The position numbers were made by a program, and so were the translations under genes. From Sphingobacterium sp. ML3W (lineage in GTDB: Bacteria; Bacteroidota; Bacteroidia; Sphingobacteriales; Sphingobacteriaceae): a stretch of DNA of 64,000 nucleotides. Shown piece by piece: positions 26,862 to 35,664 of the stretch; position 1 is the first letter of the stretch; the number at the start of each line of letters is the position of its first letter. The DNA lies in the NCBI RefSeq assembly GCF_029542085.1, contig NZ_CP107036.1, positions 3,720,001 through 3,784,000 of the forward strand, given 5' to 3'. Below the pieces are notes generated by a model. It did not search any database, was not told the origin of the DNA, and saw nothing but the letters and a program-made list of their open reading frames with translations.

Positions 26862-29300
26862 ATGATAGGAAATAGTCTTAAAATCGCTTGGCGAAATATG
26901 GCAAAAAATAAACTCTATTCTTTTATAAAGATCGGAGGATTTGCTTTTGGTATTGCAATCTGTATTCTCATCGTACTTTATATCAAACAGGAGACCAGTT
27001 ACAACAAATTTTATCCAGCGATGGATCGAATTTATCGTCTGGTCGTTCAGCTTCCGATCGAAGGTAAGATACAGCGTTGGGTGTCACTTTCGGCACCCGT
27101 TGCCCCAACGCTTAAAGCTGAAATTCCAGCTATAGAACAAACGGGCCGCATTCTCCCCAATCCGTTGTTTGGCGCGGGCAGCAACCAGCTCTCCCTGAAC
27201 GACAATCCGCAGAGCTTTTACGATGATGGTTTTGTATACGTTGATCAATCTATTCTGGACATGTTTCCGACACCTATGATTTCAGGAAGACTTGCTCACG
27301 CATTAGATCAACCCAACACATTGGTCATTACGAAAAGTAAAGCGGAAAAATATTTCAAAACTGATCCTATCGGACAGACCATCTATCTGAACAATAACAA
27401 ATCCAAGCTATATACCATCACTGGTGTGATTGAAGACATACCTCAAAATTCTACGCTGGCCGGTTATAGCTTCTTTATCTCTCTTGCGGGTGAACCTTTC
27501 TATCCCGGCGAGCAAAACCAATGGCTCAGCAATAATTATACGGTCTACGTTAAATTAAAACCACAGGCCAACATTGAACAAACAGAAAAAGAGATCCTAA
27601 AGAACTATAAAGAGCATTATTTGCCGGAATACAAAAAATCGGGTCGAAAGCTCAATCCTTTATTCGAACAGGTAAAAATCAACTTACAAAATGCACTGGA
27701 TATCCATTTAAAGTCTGCTGATATTGAAGACGATAAAGTCAGTACACTTAATAGAGGCGATATCCGTCTGGTTTGGACATTTGCCACCGTAGCGTTATTT
27801 ATTCTTCTGATAGCCTGTATCAACTTTATCAACCTGTCCACGGCCAATGCCGCTACACGAGCCAAAGAAATCGGTATCCGCAAAACAATTGGTTCGACAA
27901 GGACATCATTGATCGGACAATTCTTGCTCGAAGCAATTTGCTATAGTGTATTATCTTTATTCATTGGTCTATTGCTGAGTTGGTTTTTGTTGCCTATATT
28001 CAACAATCTCGCCAATAAGTCCTTGACGATTCCCTGGACATCCATATACTTTTTTCCATCTTTATTGGTGGCGATAATTTTCATCGGCAGCTTGGCCGGA
28101 ATCTACCCAGCCTTGTATCTATCCCGATTTAAACCAATTGCTGCCTTGAAAAATAAGACCACCGGAGCCAAATCCTCGTTATTCAGAAATGGTCTTGTTA
28201 TTTTTCAGTTTGCAACTTCTATCATCCTTATTGTAAGCGCCCTGGTGACCAATCAGCAGATACGCTATATCCTGGAAAAAGACCTGGGCTTTAAAAAGGA
28301 ACAGGTGATTGTCCTGCGTGGCGTGGGTACATTGGGAAATCAGATCCCTAGTCTTAAGAATGAATTAAAGTCCATTCCAAATGTCAGCTCCGTTTCCCTA
28401 GGTGATTTTCTCCCTGTCCCCATTGATGGTGCCAAAAGAAATGGTAATCCCTTTTGGAATGAAGGTAGACGAGAGGTCGATATGGCGACACAGGGACAGT
28501 TCTGGGAGATTGACCAGGATTATCTTTCTACCTTCGGATTACAATTGACCAAGGGTAGAAATTTCGATCCCAAAATGGCCACGGACAGTACCGCTGCGAT
28601 CATCAACCAGAAATTGGCGGATGACCTGGGATTAAAAAATCCGATCGGGGCAAAAATAACCAATGGCAATACCTGGACAGTCGTTGGTGTCGTGGACAAT
28701 TTTATTTTTGAGTCACTGAAGGGTAAAGGGTACGCTGGTCTATGTATGGTACTGCGGGGTTATCCATCACTCCTCTCTATTAAAGTTAAGCCCGAAAACC
28801 TACAGCAGACCCTGAACGGGATTAACACTGTATGGAATAAATTTTCACCTAATCAAAAAATCAATTACAGCTTTTTGGATGAGGGCTTTGCTTCCCTTTA
28901 TCAAGATGTTGAACGGACGAAAAATATATTCAGCTGTTTTGCTATCGTCGCCATTTTTGTGGCAGCCCTTGGTCTCTTTGGACTGGCCACCTATGTGACA
29001 CAACAGCGGACAAAAGAAATCGGTGTACGGAAGGTACTTGGCGCCAGTACCCTCAGATTACTGAAACTGCTGTCTGGAGACTTTATAAAATTGGTGTTTG
29101 TTGCCTTGGTCATTGCCTCACCTGTTGCGTGGTGGGCAATGAACCAATGGCTAAGAGACTTCAACTATAAAATAGATATCAACTGGATATACTTTATTCT
29201 GGCGGGTATGGGCGCTGTCCTCATCGCCTTAGGTACCATTAGTTATCAAACATGGAAGGCTATCCGAACCAATCCAGTCGATAGTCTAAGGGATGAATAA
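26862..29300 (+). CDS. ABC transporter permease P11, double-FtsX / MacB-like
   Basis: At 812 residues the longest complete paralog in the array, beginning MIGNSLKIAWRNMAKNKLYS. The extra length lies in the first periplasmic domain before TM2 (about residues 255-300, including KSGRKLNPLFEQVKINLQNA), which moves the first coupling motif KEIGIRKTIGST to about 336. The second motif, KEIGVRKVLGAS, is at about 717. The pre-TM2 motif survives as ALDIHL. The tail is NPVDSLRDE. A 71-bp segment of its 3' half (29087-29157, encoding the TM7 region KLVFVALVIASPVAWW) recurs in the downstream gap. It has its own sigma-54 promoter; the next promoter is 186 bases after its stop codon. Confidence 0.93.
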   Translation: MIGNSLKIAWRNMAKNKLYSFIKIGGFAFGIAICILIVLYIKQETSYNKFYPAMDRIYRLVVQLPIEGKIQRWVSLSAPVAPTLKAEIPAIEQTGRILPNPLFGAGSNQLSLNDNPQSFYDDGFVYVDQSILDMFPTPMISGRLAHALDQPNTLVITKSKAEKYFKTDPIGQTIYLNNNKSKLYTITGVIEDIPQNSTLAGYSFFISLAGEPFYPGEQNQWLSNNYTVYVKLKPQANIEQTEKEILKNYKEHYLPEYKKSGRKLNPLFEQVKINLQNALDIHLKSADIEDDKVSTLNRGDIRLVWTFATVALFILLIACINFINLSTANAATRAKEIGIRKTIGSTRTSLIGQFLLEAICYSVLSLFIGLLLSWFLLPIFNNLANKSLTIPWTSIYFFPSLLVAIIFIGSLAGIYPALYLSRFKPIAALKNKTTGAKSSLFRNGLVIFQFATSIILIVSALVTNQQIRYILEKDLGFKKEQVIVLRGVGTLGNQIPSLKNELKSIPNVSSVSLGDFLPVPIDGAKRNGNPFWNEGRREVDMATQGQFWEIDQDYLSTFGLQLTKGRNFDPKMATDSTAAIINQKLADDLGLKNPIGAKITNGNTWTVVGVVDNFIFESLKGKGYAGLCMVLRGYPSLLSIKVKPENLQQTLNGINTVWNKFSPNQKINYSFLDEGFASLYQDVERTKNIFSCFAIVAIFVAALGLFGLATYVTQQRTKEIGVRKVLGASTLRLLKLLSGDFIKLVFVALVIASPVAWWAMNQWLRDFNYKIDINWIYFILAGMGAVLIALGTISYQTWKAIRTNPVDSLRDE

Positions 29301-29315
29301 AGTCAGAAGATCTTA

Positions 29316-29386
29316 AAAATTGGTGTTTGTTGCCTTGGTCATTGCCTTGCCTGTTGCGTGGTGGGCAATGAACCAATGGCTAAGAG
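29316..29386 (+). repeat. 71-bp copy of a permease TM7 segment
   Basis: This is a copy of 29087-29157 inside P11 with only two adjacent changes (TCA to TTG, Ser to Leu). It encodes KLVFVALVIALPVAWW but has no start and quickly becomes nonsense. It lies between the P11 stop and the activator sites of P12. It is either the scar of a lost paralog or the product of a short recent duplication. Confidence 0.85.
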
Positions 29387-29395
29387 GGGGATAAA

Positions 29396-29432
29396 TGTTC
29401 GATTGCGAACGAAAACTGTCCGAAATCGAACA
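29396..29432 (+). promoter_or_regulatory. Tandem activator sites upstream of P12
   Basis: The sites are TGTTCG-ATTG-CGAACG (29396-29411, one mismatch) and TGTCCG-AAAT-CGAACA (29417-29432, exact), 21 bp apart, with the second ending 54 bp before the -24 element. The outer parts also form an inverted repeat, ATGTTCGATT...AATCGAACAT. The geometry is the same as at P5, P10 and P11. Confidence 0.78.
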
Positions 29433-29485
29433 TCAAAAACGAAACAAAGCCACCTAACAAACTCATAATAAAAGCATTAAAACAA

Positions 29486-29501
29486 TGGCAAGGGGATTGT
29501 A
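29486..29501 (+). promoter_or_regulatory. Sigma-54 (-24/-12) promoter for P12 and the ATPase
   Basis: TGGCAAGGGGATTGTA matches the sigma-54 consensus with -24 GGCA and -12 TTGT at exact spacing. Counting from the -12 element puts transcription start at 29511-29513, which coincides with the ATG of P12, so the message would be leaderless or nearly so. Confidence 0.75.
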
Positions 29502-29512
29502 TTTTTTATTGC

Positions 29513-31915
29513 ATGGCACAAAATGATTTCAAACTGGCTTGGCGTAAACTCTTAAAAAATAAGGGGTTCACGTTCTTGAACATTATCGGACTGACGCTTG
29601 GTTTTACCGGTTTTATCCTTTCCTATCAATACATCAATCGGGAAACAAGCTTTGATAAATGGAATCCAAACTATAAGGAAATCTATCAAATTGGTCTGGA
29701 AGTCGAAGGTGCTTTTACAGACGAAACCTCTCCTTCCCTGGCTCCGTTGCTAAAACAGAATTTACCAGATATCGTCTATGCCGGTAGAAAAATGGTCTAC
29801 AACTATGGTAGCTACCCGCTCTTTGGGGAGAAGACGGTACTTATCAAAAATACCGCATTAATTGATTCTTCTGCTGCCCGGATCTTTCAGGTAGAAAATG
29901 CCAACGGACCACTCTACAAAAACAAAGATCAAAAGGATGCGACCATGGTCAAAAGTCCTATTGCGGAACTGCTTTTCAAAAAGGAGGATTTAACATTTGA
30001 CAGCCCCCATTCCATTCCGTCTATGAGCCTTGATCTGGGTATGCGCGAGACGATTTATGGCACCATCAAAAAGCAAGGTCTATCCATGATTGATTACGAT
30101 CTTCTTTTTATCCGTGAACTACAGGATATCTTTGCTGAAAATAATCCTTTTTTATACCAGACTTTTATTCAGGTCAGACCGGGTACAGATATCGCTAAGT
30201 TGACCGATCAGATCAACACAATCTACCACAAGGAAATCGCACTAAAAGATAAAATACGCTCTTCCGGTTATGCCAAGGGAAAGATCTACCTAGATCCATT
30301 GGCTAACTTGCACCTGCGGCCAAAAACAGGAAGTAACACCGCCTATATCATTACATGGATTATCGGTATTCTTTCTCTGTTGATACTCCTGCTCGCATCC
30401 GCCAATTTTGCTAATATGATTATGGCTCAAGCCGATCAACGTCTGAAAGAACTTGCGCTTAAAAAAATATTAGGAAGTTCGCGTTGGGCTATTGTCAGAC
30501 AATTATCACTGGAAGTATTTATACTCACCAGCGGTGCGGCAGTATTGAGTTTAATTACCGGGGCGCTTACGGGCAATATATTACAAAAATGGTTCAATGA
30601 TGATCTCAGAAGTTATATTTTAAGTTCTGAAACCATTATCCAGCTCTGTGTCGCTGTACTATTAACAACGATCCTTTCCGCAATATACCCTGCCATAGTT
30701 CTTTCAGGTTTCAAATCCGTCAATCTGCTCAAAGGCGGATTAACTTCCATACTAAAAAAAGGAACATTCCGAAATGCCTTACTAACTTTTCAGATCAGTA
30801 TGGCGATTTTGTTTATTTCAGGTATGCTGGTCATTAGGGCCCAGCTTCAGTACATGCAGCATACAGATAAAGGGTTTGAGCCAGCGCAAGTGGTCAATTT
30901 CAAGGGAGTGGGCATGTATTACGACAACAAAATTGATGGCTCTTTCTACCAATTGAAACGGCGATTAGAAAATGATCCGAGCATTGCGGCAGTGGCTTCT
31001 GCAACAAATATCCCGGGAGAGGGGGAACAACCACCCAAAATGGAGTTCTCCTATGCACAAAAGAATATTTCTTTTGCGCATGTCGGTATCGATCCAGGCT
31101 ATTTCAAAACATTAAATATCCCCAATCTACAAGGGAATATCAATCTGTCAATGGATCAGTTACTCCGGGATTCCCTTTCCAACTATGCGGTCATCAATGA
31201 ATCTGCTGCTAAAAGTTTGGGACTTTCGAATCCCATTGGCACGAAAATTAGTGGCTGTGACACAGACTTCGAGATCGTTGGCCTAGTCAAAGATAGTAAG
31301 GCCTATGGTTTTGAAAATGCCGTTCAACCTACCCTCTATTCTTTTAAAAATGAGTGCGGGAGCATGCGCATTCAGACGACGCTTATGGTGAAAACAAGAT
31401 CTGGAATGGTTGATCAGGCAATTGAGACAGTCAAGAAAGAATGGACAAAAAATACATCTGCAAAAGATCTGCCTTTAGACTACTCCTTTATGGATCAGCA
31501 ATATGCTTTGCAGCATAAGAAACAACAAGAACTACAGCTTGCTTTTAATAGCTTCACGAGCCTTTCGGTTATTATCGCCGCATTGGGCCTGTTCAGCATG
31601 GCCGCTTATCAGGCAGCATTGCGCAAAAAAGAAATGAGTATCCGGAAAGTACTCGGTGCCTCGGCACAGCTGCTCTTTGTCCAATTAAATAAACCGCTTT
31701 TCAAGCTATTTCTGATAGGTATCGGCCTTACCCTTCCTGTAGCTTATTTACTCATGGACAAATGGCTGTCCAATTTTGCATATCATGTCAATATAAAATG
31801 GTGGTCGTTTTTGATCCCGATATTTTGCATATTTATCTTAATATTGATTTCCATTAGCTTCCAATCGTTGAAAGTTGCAAGAACAAATCCAGTAGATAGC
31901 CTACGGGATGAATAA
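29513..31915 (+). CDS. ABC transporter permease P12, double-FtsX / MacB-like
   Basis: An 800-residue and most divergent paralog. The ATG gives MAQNDFKLAWRKLLKNKGF, which aligns with the MIKNYLKIAWRN start of its relatives. Both coupling motifs deviate: KELALKKILGSS (about 313) and KEMSIRKVLGAS (about 706). The pre-TM2 motif LDPLANLHL is kept. The first periplasmic domain has its own segment around 150-200 (FKKEDLTFDSPHSIPSMSLD) not seen in the others, and the tail is NPVDSLRDE. It is the only permease in the same transcription unit as the ATPase, 92 bases upstream of it, so it may be that ATPase's cognate partner (inference). Confidence 0.92.
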   Translation: MAQNDFKLAWRKLLKNKGFTFLNIIGLTLGFTGFILSYQYINRETSFDKWNPNYKEIYQIGLEVEGAFTDETSPSLAPLLKQNLPDIVYAGRKMVYNYGSYPLFGEKTVLIKNTALIDSSAARIFQVENANGPLYKNKDQKDATMVKSPIAELLFKKEDLTFDSPHSIPSMSLDLGMRETIYGTIKKQGLSMIDYDLLFIRELQDIFAENNPFLYQTFIQVRPGTDIAKLTDQINTIYHKEIALKDKIRSSGYAKGKIYLDPLANLHLRPKTGSNTAYIITWIIGILSLLILLLASANFANMIMAQADQRLKELALKKILGSSRWAIVRQLSLEVFILTSGAAVLSLITGALTGNILQKWFNDDLRSYILSSETIIQLCVAVLLTTILSAIYPAIVLSGFKSVNLLKGGLTSILKKGTFRNALLTFQISMAILFISGMLVIRAQLQYMQHTDKGFEPAQVVNFKGVGMYYDNKIDGSFYQLKRRLENDPSIAAVASATNIPGEGEQPPKMEFSYAQKNISFAHVGIDPGYFKTLNIPNLQGNINLSMDQLLRDSLSNYAVINESAAKSLGLSNPIGTKISGCDTDFEIVGLVKDSKAYGFENAVQPTLYSFKNECGSMRIQTTLMVKTRSGMVDQAIETVKKEWTKNTSAKDLPLDYSFMDQQYALQHKKQQELQLAFNSFTSLSVIIAALGLFSMAAYQAALRKKEMSIRKVLGASAQLLFVQLNKPLFKLFLIGIGLTLPVAYLLMDKWLSNFAYHVNIKWWSFLIPIFCIFILILISISFQSLKVARTNPVDSLRDE

Positions 31916-31975
31916 GTAAAAATTAAAAGACAAAATAAAAAAGAGATACAAGGTAAGCCCAGGCTTGTACAACCA

Positions 31976-32002
31976 AAATCTCAATACTCAAATCTCAATA
32001 CT
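31976..32002 (+). repeat. Two-copy 13-bp direct repeat before the ATPase gene
   Basis: AAATCTCAATACT occurs twice with one base between, ending five bases before the ATPase start codon. No promoter motif was recognised in the 92-base gap. The repeat may be chance slippage in an AT-rich leader. Confidence 0.5.
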
Positions 32003-32007
32003 AGAAA

Positions 32008-32667
32008 ATGATACAATTAAAACATTTATTCAAGTGGTATAACGTAGGTGGTACACGCTCATTTGTTCTCAAAGATGTCAGTTTAGATATAGCAGAAGGT
32101 GATTTCATATCCATTATGGGCCCTTCGGGTTCAGGCAAATCTACCCTGTTGAATATTATCGGTATGCTGGACGAACCGGACGAAGGTGAATATATCTTTA
32201 TGGATGAAAATGTATTGGAGATGAAAGCAAAAAAACGGTCGCAACTCTACCAATCTCATATTGGATATGTATTTCAGGCTTACCATTTACTGGATGAATT
32301 AACAGTATATGAAAATATAGAAACACCACTGATCTATAAAGACATTTCCAGCAAAGAGCGTAAAGCCATTGTGGCCGATATGCTTGACCGCTTTGGTATT
32401 GTGGGAAAGAAAGATCTATTTCCGGCTCAGCTGTCCGGTGGGCAACAACAGATCGTTGGTATCGCTCGCGCATTGGCGGGATCTCCGAAACTCCTGTTGG
32501 CAGATGAACCGACGGGTAACCTCAATTCCAAACAAGGCGAAGAGATCATGGAACTGTTCAAACAATTGAATGATGACGGTGTCACAATCATACAAGTTAC
32601 CCACTCCGAAAAAAATGCGGAGTACGGCAAAAGAATTGTCAATATGCTGGATGGCCAGCTCAAATAA
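32008..32667 (+). CDS. ABC transporter ATPase, MacB/LolD type
   Basis: A 219-residue cytoplasmic ATPase that drives FtsX/MacB-type permeases. All the machinery is present: Walker A GPSGSGKST (38-46), Q-loop Gln90, signature LSGGQQQ (142-148), Walker B LLLADEP with catalytic Glu167, and H-loop His199 (VTHS). Its length and close similarity to the LolD/MacB nucleotide-binding class fit a stand-alone partner, not a fused MacB. It is the only ATPase among thirteen permease genes in the window, so it is the obvious shared energy source, unless others lie to the left. It is probably transcribed with P12 from the sigma-54 promoter and ends at a strong terminator. Confidence 0.96.
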   Translation: MIQLKHLFKWYNVGGTRSFVLKDVSLDIAEGDFISIMGPSGSGKSTLLNIIGMLDEPDEGEYIFMDENVLEMKAKKRSQLYQSHIGYVFQAYHLLDELTVYENIETPLIYKDISSKERKAIVADMLDRFGIVGKKDLFPAQLSGGQQQIVGIARALAGSPKLLLADEPTGNLNSKQGEEIMELFKQLNDDGVTIIQVTHSEKNAEYGKRIVNMLDGQLK

Positions 32668-32691
32668 TTGTATACCAATTTAACCTGAATA

Positions 32692-32729
32692 ATCCCTACC
32701 TGGTACATGAATACTGTAGGGATTTTTTT
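32692..32729 (+). terminator. Intrinsic terminator after the ABC ATPase
   Basis: ATCCCTAC (32692-32699) pairs with GTAGGGAT (32716-32723) and is followed by a T-run. It closes the permease/ATPase array. Confidence 0.85.
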
Positions 32730-32763
32730 GTATCATTTCTCAATTCATTTTTTTAACTTCGTT

Positions 32764-33615
32764 ATGATGAATGAGAGAGAGCTGAAATCGTTAATATTCC
32801 TGTTGGACGATACTGATCAACAGATTATTCAGGAAGTGGAGCATCAGTTAAAAAGCCAAGGTCCTGAAATTGTTCCTTATTTGGAAAAATTTTGGGAGTC
32901 GAGCTTTGAACCAAGAGTCCAGGGGCGGCTGGAAAACATTATTCATGAAATTCAATTCGACCAGACCAAAAATGAATTGCAGATCTGGAATCTGAGCAAT
33001 TCCTTCAATCTACTGGAAGGACTTATCATCCTCAATAACTATCAATATCCTTCTTACGAAGACCATAAAATCGTGTTGAAGATCGAAGATCTGAAAACAG
33101 AAGTGTGGCGCGGACTACAATACGATATGAGTCCATTGGAGAAGGTGAACCTGCTGAACCATGTGTTATTTGGTTCCTTTGGACTATCTGGCAACACAAA
33201 GGATTATCACCATCCGCAAAACTCCTATATCGGTCAGGTTTTGGACACGAAGCAGGGGAATCCGTTGACCTTATCCTGTATCTATAGCATTATTGCGCAA
33301 AAACTGGATATCCCGATCTATGGGATCAATTTACCCAAGCATTTTATTCTGGCTTACATGGAATCGGATGAGGAAGGAAATGAAAATGTTTTGTTTTACA
33401 TCAATGCATTTAACCGTGGGCAGATCATGCAAAAAAGTGATGTTAATTCGTTCCTGAAGCAGTTAAACCTAGGTCCGGACAGGGAATTTACATTTCCCTG
33501 CGACAATGTGACTATCATGAAGCGCGCTTTGCGGAATCTCCTGTCAGCGTATGAAGCACATGAAAGTTCAGGCAAGCAACAGGAAATCAGAGAACTGTTC
33601 GAATTGCTTGCTTGA
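32764..33615 (+). CDS. Transglutaminase-like (SirB1/Transglut_core2) protein
   Basis: About 283 residues from MMNERELKSLIFLLDDTD. An in-frame upstream ATG at 32707 lies inside the preceding terminator and is rejected. The central part shows the Transglut_core2 (SirB1-type) pattern: LLNHVLFGSFGLSGN, then HHPQNSYIGQVLDTKQGNPL, then YGINLPKHFILAY. In this family the classical Cys of transglutaminases is often absent. In the visible core, a Cys (LTLSCIYSIIAQKL) and a His (LPKHFILAY) are both present. No signal peptide or membrane helix is seen, so it is probably cytoplasmic. It converges with the lipoprotein gene 15 bases downstream. The exact role of the family is unsettled. Confidence 0.82.
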   Translation: MMNERELKSLIFLLDDTDQQIIQEVEHQLKSQGPEIVPYLEKFWESSFEPRVQGRLENIIHEIQFDQTKNELQIWNLSNSFNLLEGLIILNNYQYPSYEDHKIVLKIEDLKTEVWRGLQYDMSPLEKVNLLNHVLFGSFGLSGNTKDYHHPQNSYIGQVLDTKQGNPLTLSCIYSIIAQKLDIPIYGINLPKHFILAYMESDEEGNENVLFYINAFNRGQIMQKSDVNSFLKQLNLGPDREFTFPCDNVTIMKRALRNLLSAYEAHESSGKQQEIRELFELLA

Positions 33616-33630
33616 CACAGTCTTTATCAA

Positions 33631-34785
33631 TTAAAAATTTGGTCTTTCTCTGGCGTCCAAAAAGATATAATTTGGTGTCATTGTGCCATATGTTTTTGTT
33701 AATTCTGGTGCTGTATTTCCTTGATCCTCCAGTTTAAACCGGCTGATTTTCCTATTCTTCGTATCTGAAATATAAAGAAATTTACCATTTTCAATACGAT
33801 CATCAATGGCAACTCCCGTAGGCTCCTCCAACCCAGTAGCGGAACCACCGATCACATAATCGGGACGGACAGTTTTTTCTCCGGTTCCAGTAAACAATTC
33901 CTTCGGATTTCTAAAGAACAGGACCTCCTTTTCTGTTGTTGCAACGGCGAATAACTTTTTGTTGGGAGCATAAGAAACAGCCCCTAAACCTGTTTTTCCT
34001 TGCACATAGACTTTCAGTGTCGGTACGAATCTTGACTCCGCAACAATCGTATCCCGAGGCCTGTCAATCAATTCTTGTTTAAGCAATGTAAAAACAGCAA
34101 AACCGTTCCCCTTACTTGTACCATCACTTTCAAATCCTACAAGTAACAGTTTGTCATTTTTATCATCTGTATTTCCCTGTAATAAGGTCAAGGAAGTTGG
34201 AACAATTTTTCCGAGACTAATCTGTTTATCAATGATCTTGGAACCTCCCGTCGATCCGCCTTTTCCTTCCGGACGGCTTACCGCATATAACATGTTTCCG
34301 CCGGTTGCCGCAAGCAGAAAATTGGTCACACTTGAACCTGTATTACCAACTTGTTGCGCATAGGTGTAATAGGCCAATCCTCTTACGTTTCTAAACCCTG
34401 TATAGCCAAGTGCACTTGCATTACCGGGGATCCCGTAAGCATCGTTGTCAAGAGAAATCCGCTGAATAAAGGTATCCTGAGCAATGGATCCCTCACTGGC
34501 CTGAAAAATTGCCTTCGCATTGGGATCAAAGATAACCGCTCCCCCGCCCTTTGTCGGAGAAAGATATTGATAGATATTATCCAGATTATTGGTATCAGCA
34601 GGATCAACAATAAAGAGATTCTTGATAGAAGAACTATTCGGTTGATAATCCCGGAAAGAAATATACAATCTTGAAACAAGTGATACTTCACCAACATCGG
34701 GTTCATCGTCCAATTTTTTACAGGAAGCAACGCCTATCAAACTGGCGAATAATACAATAACACAGGTTTGAAATGAAAATTTCAT
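33631..34785 (-). CDS. Lipoprotein with NHL/beta-propeller-like features
   Basis: A 384-residue protein beginning MKFSFQTCVIVLFASLIGVASCKK, with hydrophobic helix and lipobox VASC (lipidation at Cys22), so it is a predicted lipoprotein. The mature part is rich in short beta strands. It contains an NHL-like repeat near residues 335-365 (GLEEPTGVAIDDRIENGKFL and the following ISDTKNRKISRF), plus repeated FAVATTEKE-type blades. This suggests a beta-propeller (inference). No catalytic residues were recognised. It is a single gene, convergent with the transglutaminase-like gene and divergent from queH. The family is not identified; a cell-surface binding or carbohydrate-associated role is only a guess. 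Confidence 0.75.
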   Translation of the reverse strand: MKFSFQTCVIVLFASLIGVASCKKLDDEPDVGEVSLVSRLYISFRDYQPNSSSIKNLFIVDPADTNNLDNIYQYLSPTKGGGAVIFDPNAKAIFQASEGSIAQDTFIQRISLDNDAYGIPGNASALGYTGFRNVRGLAYYTYAQQVGNTGSSVTNFLLAATGGNMLYAVSRPEGKGGSTGGSKIIDKQISLGKIVPTSLTLLQGNTDDKNDKLLLVGFESDGTSKGNGFAVFTLLKQELIDRPRDTIVAESRFVPTLKVYVQGKTGLGAVSYAPNKKLFAVATTEKEVLFFRNPKELFTGTGEKTVRPDYVIGGSATGLEEPTGVAIDDRIENGKFLYISDTKNRKISRFKLEDQGNTAPELTKTYGTMTPNYIFLDARERPNF

Positions 34786-34962
34786 ATTTTTTTATTATAA
34801 ATAGCTTATTGCGTCAAACATACAAATCTACTAATATATGCAGAATATCAATGAATTTATCTCATTCTTTTAGACAGATATCATGATGTCTAAAACGGAA
34901 ATATTTGCCATTTCGCTACTTTTTGATTAAAATTGCCTTTGTTTTTGATATCACATACGATT

Positions 34963-35613
34963 ATGGAAAAGAAGGAATTTGTACGAGAGAAGTTGACATT
35001 ACCGGGAGAAGGCAAAAAATTGCTTTTACATTCCTGCTGTGCACCTTGTGCCGGAGAAGTCATGGAAGCATTAATTGCTTCGGATATCGATTTTACGATT
35101 TATTTCTACAATCCAAATATCCATCCACGCAAGGAGTATGATCTGCGCAAAGAGGAGAACATTCGATTTGCGGAGAAGCATAATATCCCTTTTATTGACG
35201 CGGATTATGATGTAGACCATTGGTTTGATCTGGCTAAAGGCATGGAACAGGAACCTGAGCGAGGAATCCGTTGCACCATGTGTTTTGATATGCGCTTTGA
35301 GAAAACAGCGGAATATGCGGCGGCTAATGGCTTTGATGTGATCTCTAGTTCATTGGGTATTTCCCGTTGGAAAAACATGGAGCAGATCAACGACTGTGGC
35401 TTACGTGCAGCTTCTCGCCATGAAGGTATGGAGTACTGGACATTCAACTGGCGCAAGAAAGGCGGTTCGGCAAGGATGTTAGAAGTCTCCAAAAAAGAGA
35501 AATTCTACATGCAGGAATATTGTGGTTGCGCTTACTCGCTACGTGACACCAATAAATGGCGCATGGCAAATGGACGCGAAAAGATAGAGTTAGGTAAAAA
35601 TTATTATGAATAA
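34963..35613 (+). CDS. queH: Epoxyqueuosine reductase QueH
   Basis: A 216-residue cytoplasmic enzyme that makes the last step of queuosine synthesis in tRNA anticodons, reducing epoxyqueuosine to queuosine. It is the non-homologous alternative to cobalamin-dependent QueG. The diagnostic cysteines are all present: [10 protein letters not shown] (Cys25/26 and Cys29), RCTMCFDMR (Cys104/107) and EYCGCAYS (Cys187/189). These fit the iron-sulfur cluster and metal ligands known for QueH. The ATG giving [15 protein letters not shown] is chosen; a TTG thirty bases upstream would add ten residues without family support. It stands alone, with divergent promoter space to its left. Confidence 0.93.
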   Translation: MEKKEFVREKLTLPGEGKKLLLHSCCAPCAGEVMEALIASDIDFTIYFYNPNIHPRKEYDLRKEENIRFAEKHNIPFIDADYDVDHWFDLAKGMEQEPERGIRCTMCFDMRFEKTAEYAAANGFDVISSSLGISRWKNMEQINDCGLRAASRHEGMEYWTFNWRKKGGSARMLEVSKKEKFYMQEYCGCAYSLRDTNKWRMANGREKIELGKNYYE

Positions 35614-35664
35614 GTCGTGCGCTGTGTATATATAAAGCATTCGACTGGAATATTTAAAAAAATA

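Noticed and set aside
32707..32763. Upstream start for the transglutaminase-like gene
   Set aside because: It lies within the terminator of the ABC ATPase gene and adds only a Phe-rich, unsupported segment.
34933..34962. TTG start for queH
   Set aside because: The family N-terminus begins at the ATG at 34963; the extension has no support.
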